From UBA1723 sp045642085 (GTDB lineage Bacteria > Bacteroidota > Bacteroidia > Bacteroidales > Paludibacteraceae): a stretch of DNA of 64,000 nucleotides. This document shows positions 40,858 through 46,977 of this stretch, in pieces; within the stretch, counting starts at the first letter, position 1, and every line of letters begins with the position of its first letter. The stretch covers positions 1 through 64,000 of the forward strand of contig JAZUIF010000052.1 of NCBI GenBank assembly GCA_045642085.1. Reading direction: 5' to 3'. Made by a program: the position numbers and the translations under genes. Under the pieces are notes generated by a model. It was not told the DNA's origin. It did not search any database and saw only the letters and a list, made by a program, of their open reading frames with translations.

Positions 40858-42303
40858 ATGAAAAAACTACTTTTTATACTATATACATTCATTTCAATTT
40901 TCATCTTCGCTTCGTGCAAAGATGAGAATTCTTTCATGTCTGTCGACGACGAGCCTTGCTATTCGATTCTTGTGTCTGCTCCAGACAATTCCACTCGTGC
41001 CACATACATGGAAGATGGCGAGGATATCGCTGTTGTGTGGGAGAAGGGTGATGTGATCTACGTCGGAGATTATGAGTTTGTGTTCAAGGAGATGCAGGGA
41101 GACGACGCTCTATTTTTCCATTACGGAGATATCGCGAATGCCGCTAGCTGGACGGGAACAGTATCGTTTGGCTCTACTGTAGATTTGACGTCTCAATTCC
41201 AGAAGAAGAATAACACTTGTGGGGAGCATTTGGTGGCTAATGTCACAAACATCAATTTGAATAATAAGCCAAGAATATCGCTTCTTCCAGCAGATAATAT
41301 GAGTCTGCTTCATGTTAGGGTAAAAGCTCCTGTTATGTTGCTAGGAAGCTCCATGATGAAGGTTGAAGGATTGGATAAGAGCGACGTCTATACAGTCACT
41401 TTGGGAGATGATCCCACCCATGTGTTTGCGGATAAAGATGAGCCGATGGATGTATATGTGGCGGTGCAAGCGGACAAGGTAATCAGCGGAACGCTTAAAT
41501 TCAATTTTTATGTTTATGACGAAAGTTTGAAGAATGCAGAATTAGGAGATGAGTATCATTTCTATGTAAGATGCAACAATGTGATAACTCCAGTGAATAA
41601 TGAGGTGTTGAAGGTGGTATTGCCATCTAAGCCAACCCACGTCGCCCTACAGATGGGATTAAGTGTGAAGTGGTCACCTGTAAATATTGGAGCGACAGAT
41701 AGGGCGGAGACAGGAACCTATTTTGCTTGGGGAGAAATTGAACCAGCACCAGGAGGAGATTATTCAGAAGGAAACTGTAAAGCTTATAATAAGAAATGGG
41801 ATGCACTTTATAAAAATGGATATGTAGATAAAGGTAATGCGGATGGCATTTTGGTCCCAAAATATGATGCGGCGACGCAGAATTGGGGAGACGACTGGAA
41901 AATGCCTACAAGGGCTGAATTTCAGGAACTGATGGACAATTGTTCGTATGAAATGGTTAAACCAGGAGATTACTACGGATATGAGTTTACAAGTAAGATA
42001 AATAACAAAAAGATTTTCTTTGCTAACGGAGGTCAATGGGAAGGAAAAGTTGACAAAACCACTGTTGAGGCATGGAAAGACTATAGTGGAAAACATGTGA
42101 CTGATTACTGTAGAGGGCAATATTGGGTTTCTAATGTGGCAATTCAAGATGATGCTGTAAGAGGATGTGCTTTTACTTCAGTGGTAAGCAATAGCGATGG
42201 ACATATTCCAAACAAACCCAAAGGTTTTTGGGATGAGCCAAATTTTCAAGACCAGAATCGTTCCTATGGTAGATTAGTTCGCCCAGTAAGGAAATCGAAT
42301 TAA
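40858..42303 (+). CDS. Fib_succ_major-domain lipoprotein, 481 aa
   Basis: A paralogue of the preceding gene: lipobox IFASC, then KDENSFMSVDDEPCYSILVS, NSTRATYMEDGEDIAVVWEK and the same FVFKEMQGDD region. The Fib_succ_major domain runs from about 265 to the end (LQMGLSVKWSPVNIGATDRA, GTYFAWGEIEPAPGG, WGDDWKMPTRAEFQEL). It lacks the second C-terminal domain of its neighbour. It begins 17 bases after it and ends at a strong terminator (42324-42349). The pair probably arose by duplication followed by gain or loss of the terminal domain. Confidence 0.82.
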   Translation: MKKLLFILYTFISIFIFASCKDENSFMSVDDEPCYSILVSAPDNSTRATYMEDGEDIAVVWEKGDVIYVGDYEFVFKEMQGDDALFFHYGDIANAASWTGTVSFGSTVDLTSQFQKKNNTCGEHLVANVTNINLNNKPRISLLPADNMSLLHVRVKAPVMLLGSSMMKVEGLDKSDVYTVTLGDDPTHVFADKDEPMDVYVAVQADKVISGTLKFNFYVYDESLKNAELGDEYHFYVRCNNVITPVNNEVLKVVLPSKPTHVALQMGLSVKWSPVNIGATDRAETGTYFAWGEIEPAPGGDYSEGNCKAYNKKWDALYKNGYVDKGNADGILVPKYDAATQNWGDDWKMPTRAEFQELMDNCSYEMVKPGDYYGYEFTSKINNKKIFFANGGQWEGKVDKTTVEAWKDYSGKHVTDYCRGQYWVSNVAIQDDAVRGCAFTSVVSNSDGHIPNKPKGFWDEPNFQDQNRSYGRLVRPVRKSN

Positions 42304-42323
42304 AAAAATGAAGATGAATATAA

Positions 42324-42349
42324 AAGGCGGCCGTAAGGTTGCCTTTTTT
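42324..42349 (+). terminator. intrinsic terminator
   Basis: AAGGCGGCC (42324-42332), loop GTAA, GGTTGCCTT (42337-42345), with two G-T pairs, then T run. It ends the lipoprotein operon. Confidence 0.88.
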
Positions 42350-42386
42350 AATGAGAAATGCGAAATTAGAAATGCGAAATGGGGAA

Positions 42387-42416
42387 TTGAAAATTGCAGA
42401 AAAATAGCTATATTTG
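42387..42416 (+). promoter_or_regulatory. Bacteroides promoter of the transposase gene
   Basis: TTG at 42387-42389, then 19 nt, then TATATTTG at 42409-42416: a good match to TTTG-N19/21-TAnnTTTG. The transposase ATG is 43 nt downstream. Confidence 0.65.
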
Positions 42417-42459
42417 CAGAGTGATTGTAACAGCAGTTTCAAATTTAATTAGGAATTAG

Positions 42460-43581
42460 ATGACAGACGACAAGAAGAAAGAGAAGCCAGTGTTGGTTGA
42501 AGGTATCGGTTGGCGATACGAGACGAAGCATAACATGCTCCGTAGGATGAAAAATCATGATTATTATGGACGCAGCATCTATATGATTACGATGGTGGTG
42601 GAAGGCAGACGGCCATTGCTGGGTGATCTCGTGTGGAAGGCCCAGGATGCCAGCGATGCCCACGTCGAAGCAAGCCTATTAGGGGCGGAGGTGGAGCGAT
42701 GCTGGTTTGAGATCCAGGAGCATTATCCCGATGCAGAGCCTTTGAGGCTCCAGCTTATGCCCGATCATATCCATGGCTTGATTTTTATTAAGAGGGAACA
42801 GGAGGCACATTTGGGGAAAATTATGAATGGATTTAAGATTGGCTGCAATAAGGCATATCGAAGGATAATTTTGGGATCTGAGGAGTGTTCAGAGGCATTG
42901 CCTCTGAATACAGGAGGGGCATTGCCTCTAAATACAGGAGGGGCATTGCCTCTGAAGAAAGGCCCGAAGCATCCAAAGAAAGGAATGCTCTTCTCCCCCG
43001 GCTATAATGATTCCATTCTCAAAAGAAAGGGGCAATTGGATATTATGATCCGATATATGGATGATAATCCCCGTAGATTGGCAATCAAAAGAATGAATCC
43101 TGATTTATTTAAGGTGGTGAGGAATATGGAGATTGGTGGAAGATCTTATGCTGCTATCGGCAATCTTTGGCTATTGGATAGGCCGGTGAGGATGCAGGTG
43201 AGATGCCACAGGGATAAATCAGCTGAGAATTTGGCATTCATTGAGAAGCAGAAGGAATTCTTCTTGAAAGAGGGTGCAGAGGGAGCGGTGATTGTGAGCC
43301 CATGCATATCGACGGGAGAGAAGGAGATTGCCCGTGCTGCACTCGATGCAAAAATTCCACTTATAACGATACTTGAGAATGGTTTTAATCCCATGTATAA
43401 GCCGTCTGGCAAGTATTTTGATGCTTGTGTGGATGGATTATTGTTGATGCTGGCACCATGGGATTACCATACGGAGAAGCACAAAATAACTCGTGGCCAA
43501 TGCAATGAGCTCAATGAGATGGCGAAGATGATCAGTAATGTGCCTTGGGAAGATGATGACCTCGGATTTAAGAATGCTTAA
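42460..43581 (+). CDS. RAYT-like HUH transposase fused to a SLOG/DprA-like domain
   Basis: The N-terminal 130 residues form a Y1_Tnp-type HUH domain: YMITMVVEGRRPLLG, the metal-binding LMPDHIHGLIFIK near residues 104-116, and FKIGCNKAYRRI with the probable nucleophilic tyrosine. After a repetitive linker (ALPLNTGG units, about 146-168) comes KKGMLFSPGYNDSILKRKGQ. The C-terminal part from about 225 has a Rossmann-like pattern, AVIVSPCISTGEKEIARAAL and IPLITILENGFNPMYKPSGK, then KITRGQCNELNEMAKMI, resembling DprA/SLOG proteins. RAYTs mobilise REP palindromes as single-strand hairpins. The extra domain could aid single-strand handling. The family is common in Bacteroidales, but its function is untested. 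Confidence 0.78.
   Translation: MTDDKKKEKPVLVEGIGWRYETKHNMLRRMKNHDYYGRSIYMITMVVEGRRPLLGDLVWKAQDASDAHVEASLLGAEVERCWFEIQEHYPDAEPLRLQLMPDHIHGLIFIKREQEAHLGKIMNGFKIGCNKAYRRIILGSEECSEALPLNTGGALPLNTGGALPLKKGPKHPKKGMLFSPGYNDSILKRKGQLDIMIRYMDDNPRRLAIKRMNPDLFKVVRNMEIGGRSYAAIGNLWLLDRPVRMQVRCHRDKSAENLAFIEKQKEFFLKEGAEGAVIVSPCISTGEKEIARAALDAKIPLITILENGFNPMYKPSGKYFDACVDGLLLMLAPWDYHTEKHKITRGQCNELNEMAKMISNVPWEDDDLGFKNA
42888..42953 (+). repeat. REP-like hairpins inside the transposase gene
   Basis: TTCAGAGGC-ATT-GCCTCTGAA (42888-42908) is a perfect 9-bp hairpin. AGGGGC-ATT-GCCTCT follows at 42915-42929 and again at 42939-42953, a 24-bp period that encodes ALPLNTGG repeats in frame. The hairpins are of REP size and sit in the gene of the enzyme class that moves REPs. 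Confidence 0.75.
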
Positions 43582-43624
43582 CTATTCATTTCTAATTTTG
43601 CCTTCCTCGTTTATCATTTTTTCA

Positions 43625-43632
43625 TATCTTTG
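43625..43632 (+). promoter_or_regulatory. Bacteroides -7 box
   Basis: TATCTTTG matches TAnnTTTG, 39 nt before the ATG at 43672. A TTTG lies at 43597-43600 but 24 nt away, slightly further than usual. Confidence 0.5.
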
Positions 43633-43671
43633 CTACAAATAAAAACTGTGAAAAATTTAATACTACTAAAG

Positions 43672-44439
43672 ATGAAGAAATTTATTTTGCTTATGACGGT
43701 GCTTATGGCGTCTATGGTAGCGTCGGCACAGGATACAATCAATTTTCATAATGGCAGAGTTGAGGCGGCTAAGGTGATGGAAGTCGGTATGGGCAAGATC
43801 AAGTATAAGAAGATTGCTAACCTTGATGGCCCGTTGTATTTGCTTGACGAGTCTGAAGTGGCGTCGATCAAGTATCAGAATGGCGACGTGGAGACATTTG
43901 CCCAGCCTGTTCAGGTTGCACCAGTTGAGTCTTATTCTCCGGTGCGTCAGAGAAGAGTGGTGTTGCAGGCAGGACCTGTTTTCGTGGACAGAACATATAA
44001 TTTGAGTCCAGCTTCATATCCATTGACATATTGCAAGGAGTCGCCGTCAGGAATTGCTTTCGACGGAGATTATATTTCTGAGCAGGATGCTTCAAATATG
44101 CTTGGCTACAATTATAATACTTTTCTACAGAATGAGCGACGGTACCGTTCTGGTCGTGTGATGTGGATTGCTGGTGCAGCTTTGATTTTTGTATCCGGAC
44201 CAATTGCTATAGATGCAGCTATAGAAGACTCATATATCGCAAGAGAGGTATCGTTGGCAGCTTTGACAGCAGGTTTGGTGTTGGTGCCAGTAGGTGTGGT
44301 AAGATTCGCATCTGGCAAGGTGAGAATGAAGAGAGTGTTGAAGGATTACAACTTAGATTATAATTCAAGGAAAAACGGTTCTGCTGAGTTGAAGTTTGGT
44401 TTGACTGGAAATGGGGTTGGAATGAATTTGACATTCTAA
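43672..44439 (+). CDS. secreted/envelope hypothetical protein, 255 aa
   Basis: I start at ATG 43672 (MKKFILLMTVLMASMVASAQ, a standard signal peptide) rather than the longer frame from 43630. The region after the signal, DTINFHNGRVEAAKVMEVGM and IKYKKIANLDGPLYLL, with EVASIKYQNGDVETF, is a small beta domain common in Bacteroidales envelope proteins. Residues 160-215 contain two hydrophobic helices (MWIAGAALIFVSGPIAIDAA and LAALTAGLVLVPVGVV). It is monocistronic, with its own promoter and a shared terminator after it. Function unknown. Confidence 0.75.
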   Translation: MKKFILLMTVLMASMVASAQDTINFHNGRVEAAKVMEVGMGKIKYKKIANLDGPLYLLDESEVASIKYQNGDVETFAQPVQVAPVESYSPVRQRRVVLQAGPVFVDRTYNLSPASYPLTYCKESPSGIAFDGDYISEQDASNMLGYNYNTFLQNERRYRSGRVMWIAGAALIFVSGPIAIDAAIEDSYIAREVSLAALTAGLVLVPVGVVRFASGKVRMKRVLKDYNLDYNSRKNGSAELKFGLTGNGVGMNLTF

Positions 44440-44472
44440 GACATACGTTAACGAAGACGAAAACGAAAATAT

Positions 44473-44503
44473 AAAGACGCGATGGTAATGCCACCGCGTC
44501 TTT
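44473..44503. terminator. bidirectional terminator between convergent genes
   Basis: AAAGACGCG (44473-44481) pairs with CGCGTCTTT (44495-44503), plus an inner TGG/CCA. A and T runs on either side let it serve both the rightward gene ending at 44439 and the leftward glycosyltransferase gene ending at 44522. Confidence 0.85.
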
Positions 44504-44521
44504 CTTATGTTATCGTTATCG

Positions 44522-45337
44522 TCAATTCTTCGAGTATTTCTCAAGAATCTCCGCATTCCATTTTGTTCTTTCCTCATCGAATATCCAGCCCCACTTATTG
44601 AAGTATTTGATCATGTTCTTCATGTGGATTAGGAGCATCTTATTGCTTTTGTACGACGCAGCTCCATGTTTATGAGTCACCACAGCACCTGGCCAGAACA
44701 TTGTGCGGTATTGCTTGTGCATTCGTCGAGTGATGTCGATATCTTCAGGATAAAGGAAGAATCTTTCGTCGAATAGTCCAACTGATTCGAAGCATTTGAC
44801 GCGGAAGAACATGAAGCAACCGTGGTGGTATGGGATATTCATCTCGCTCTTGTGGTCGTTGAACTTCAAAAGGTATTTATAGTTCATCTTCTCTCCCCAA
44901 CTGTCGGGAAGGAAGCGACGGAAAATCAAATTGACAGGAGTAGGGAGCATACGTACTGTGTACTGCTGGTCTCCGTTAGGATAAAGGATGTTAGGCTGCA
45001 CCATAGCCACATCTTCATTCTCTGTCATATATTTTGTGATTGCTGGGATCACACCAGTATTGAAGAAGACGTCAGCATTGATTACAAGGTGGTAGTCGGA
45101 ACCAGTAGCGATAGCTTTTTTGATAGCTGCGTTGTGGCCTCCACCGTAGCCTAGATTCTTTCCGTTGAAGAAATATTCCACATTCGAGATGTTCTCACAG
45201 AACGAACGTAAGTCGTCGGAAGGAGAATTGTCAGAAACGTACACATGATCAATGCCGTCTGCCAACATTGAGTCTATGCACTTCTGCAATTCCTCGCGTT
45301 CAGTTATGTAAGTTACAATCGATGCTGTAATTTTCAT
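44522..45337 (-). CDS. family 2 glycosyltransferase
   Basis: I start at ATG 45337 (MKITASIVTY), which has AAGGAAGA just upstream; 45352 is an alternative. The 271-residue protein has the GT2 (GT-A) fold: SIVTYITEREELQKCIDSML, VSDNSPSDDL, the GYGGGHNAAIKKA substrate loop, LVINADVFF with the DxD-like NAD, then DERFFLYPEDIDITRRMHK with the catalytic acidic region. This resembles rhamnosyl- and other polysaccharide transferases with an ED motif. It transfers sugars from a nucleotide donor to a cell-surface glycan at the cytoplasmic side. It is a single gene with its own promoter-like box. Confidence 0.88.
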   Translation of the reverse strand: MKITASIVTYITEREELQKCIDSMLADGIDHVYVSDNSPSDDLRSFCENISNVEYFFNGKNLGYGGGHNAAIKKAIATGSDYHLVINADVFFNTGVIPAITKYMTENEDVAMVQPNILYPNGDQQYTVRMLPTPVNLIFRRFLPDSWGEKMNYKYLLKFNDHKSEMNIPYHHGCFMFFRVKCFESVGLFDERFFLYPEDIDITRRMHKQYRTMFWPGAVVTHKHGAASYKSNKMLLIHMKNMIKYFNKWGWIFDEERTKWNAEILEKYSKN

Positions 45338-45448
45338 TTCTTCCTTTTGCAATGTACGGCTTTATTATTTTGTAATTTAATGCACCTTTTTTACGAAATC
45401 GCACAATCATTTGCGAGTCTCTACGTGCTACGTACTTTTTGCGAGTCG

Positions 45449-45456
45449 CAAATATA
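45449..45456 (-). promoter_or_regulatory. Bacteroides -7 box for the glycosyltransferase
   Basis: TATATTTG on the minus strand matches TAnnTTTG and implies a 5' leader of about 100 nt. TTTGCGAGTC occurs twice in that leader region on the plus strand (45412-45421 and 45439-45448). Confidence 0.45.
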
Positions 45457-45494
45457 GTATAAATTTCCTAAATTTCCGACTCTTTTGTATAAAA

Positions 45495-46130
45495 CTACAA
45501 AGACAATTGGAATTTTCTGTCGACAAAAGTGTAGTCTAGCACTCCGAATCGTACAAGTTTAGCTATCAGTTGCTGCACAACGCGTCTGTCGATATCATGA
45601 GTTTTCGCAAATTTATTGATTGAGAAACAATGTGTTTCTATCTCTTTAAGGAGATCTTTTTCAGTGTCTGTGAACTCAATAGTCACGCCATATTGCATTC
45701 CTCCCTGTTGCCAAATTTCAAGATGGATAGCTGTGGCTTGGATGTTCTCGTCGGCTATTCTCACGTAGGCCCATTTGCGGTTTTCTTCATCAATGGCATA
45801 GATGGGTTTTATGCTTGATTCGGGAATTGTAACTTCGAGGACTGTCTTCCCGTCGACTTTATGCGGAGTGATAGAAAACTCTGGGTGGGGGGTGCAATAG
45901 ACGTTTGCTGCGGCTTCTGCCATGTATGCCTCCTCCTCTGAACTTACACCAGACACTTTACCGTTATCTTTCACTCCGATCAGCAGTCTGCCTCCTTCAG
46001 TGTTGGCAAAAGCGGAGAAACTTTTGGCTATTTTCCTTGCGTCGGAAATCTCAAATTTGAAGTCCTGATTGATATGTTCACCCTCCTCAATCAACGAATG
46101 TATATAGTCTGCAGAATCTTGCGGTTTCAT
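45495..46130 (-). CDS. Schlafen AlbA_2-domain protein with C-terminal HTH
   Basis: A 211-residue protein. The N-terminal AlbA_2 (Schlafen-type) domain has GEHINQDFKFEISDARKIAK, SFSAFANTEGGRLLIGVKDN with the characteristic AFANTxGGxLxIGV, and VTIPESSIKPIYA with WAYVRIADEN. The C-terminal 70 residues form a winged-helix-like region (EKDLLKEIETHCFSINKFAK, DRRVVQQLIAKLVRFGVLDY). Such proteins are usually transcription regulators, though the AlbA_2 domain may bind nucleotides or nucleic acid. It is divergent from the ribbon-helix-helix gene at 46229. Confidence 0.85.
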   Translation of the reverse strand: MKPQDSADYIHSLIEEGEHINQDFKFEISDARKIAKSFSAFANTEGGRLLIGVKDNGKVSGVSSEEEAYMAEAAANVYCTPHPEFSITPHKVDGKTVLEVTIPESSIKPIYAIDEENRKWAYVRIADENIQATAIHLEIWQQGGMQYGVTIEFTDTEKDLLKEIETHCFSINKFAKTHDIDRRVVQQLIAKLVRFGVLDYTFVDRKFQLSL

Positions 46131-46152
46131 CTAATATCTTCTTTATTCAATA

Positions 46153-46200
46153 CAAAATTATGCAAAACGGCTGATTTTTACATTTTAATTCATATTTTTG
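46153..46200. promoter_or_regulatory. divergent promoter region
   Basis: Minus strand: TAATTTTG (46153-46160) 23 nt before the AlbA_2 start. Plus strand: TATTTTTG (46193-46200) 28 nt before the 46229 gene. Both match TAnnTTTG; -33 boxes are weak. Confidence 0.5.
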
Positions 46201-46228
46201 TATAAAACCGTCCAAAAATCGGAGAGTT

Positions 46229-46420
46229 ATGGCAGTGCCAAGAAACAAATCTTTAATTAGAGACCGCCGTGTGGTGGTGAATTTGAATGAGAAGGAGTAC
46301 GAGGCTCTTTCCCAGTATTGCCGTAAACATAAGATTCAAAAATCAGATTTCGTCAGACGTATTGTTTTTCAGGAAATCATGGCTAAACAATATGCTGAGG
46401 CTCCGACGTTGTTTGATTAG
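46229..46420 (+). CDS. small ribbon-helix-helix-like protein, 63 aa
   Basis: A 63-residue basic protein. RRVVVNLNEKEYEALSQYCR followed by KIQKSDFVRRIVFQEIM reads as a strand and two helices of a ribbon-helix-helix DNA-binding domain, like mobilisation-accessory proteins and antitoxins. There is no partner gene immediately downstream; 46421-46500 contains only GC-rich palindromic DNA (for instance GGGCG-TTC-CGCCC at 46472-46486). It may regulate its own promoter and the divergent AlbA_2 gene. Function inferred from fold pattern. Confidence 0.65.
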   Translation: MAVPRNKSLIRDRRVVVNLNEKEYEALSQYCRKHKIQKSDFVRRIVFQEIMAKQYAEAPTLFD

Positions 46421-46522
46421 GATTTTCTCTTTCACGCTCGTCCTTACGGGCTCGCGTTGGACGACGGAGTTAGGGCGTTCCGCCCTTAACAATCCTCATT
46501 TTTGAACAACTATATATTAACC

Positions 46523-46972
46523 TTATCTCTTCTTTTTGAAGAAATCCGTCATCAATGTGGTGCATTCGTTTTCAAGCACTCCCGTTTCGACGGTGGTCTT
46601 TGGATGCAAAGCGTTTGGTGCGAATTTTTGGAATCCACGTTTCTCATCCGAACTGCCAAACACTACTCTTGAGATCTGGCTCCATCCCAAAGCTCCAGCA
46701 CACATGACGCATGGCTCAACAGTAACGTAAAGGGTGCAATCTGTCAGGTATTTGCCGCCAAGGTAGTCGGCTGCCATGGTGATTGCCTGCATTTCCGCGT
46801 GGGCAGTGACGTCGTGTAGGGTTTCTGTAAGATTATGAGCTGAGGCTATCACCTTGCCTGCACAGACGATCACAGCACCAATAGGCACTTCTCCTTCTGC
46901 CAAAGCTTTTTTCGCCTCTTTCAATGCCATCTGCATGAATTTCTCATCTGTCTGAATTGTAATTTCTTCCAT
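46523..46972 (-). CDS. tadA: tRNA-specific adenosine deaminase TadA
   Basis: A 149-residue cytidine-deaminase-fold enzyme with zinc ligands His58 in TAHAEMQAIT, catalytic Glu60, and Cys88/Cys91 in EPCVMCAGAL. FMQMALKEAKKALAEGEVPI, GAVIV and RVVFGSSDEKRGF are typical of TadA. It converts adenosine 34 to inosine in tRNA-Arg(ACG), an essential reaction in most bacteria. It starts 5 bases after the C10 protease stop on the same strand, so they could share a transcript. A nucleoside deaminase of other specificity is the only alternative. Confidence 0.88.
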   Translation of the reverse strand: MEEITIQTDEKFMQMALKEAKKALAEGEVPIGAVIVCAGKVIASAHNLTETLHDVTAHAEMQAITMAADYLGGKYLTDCTLYVTVEPCVMCAGALGWSQISRVVFGSSDEKRGFQKFAPNALHPKTTVETGVLENECTTLMTDFFKKKR

Positions 46973-46977
46973 TCTAA

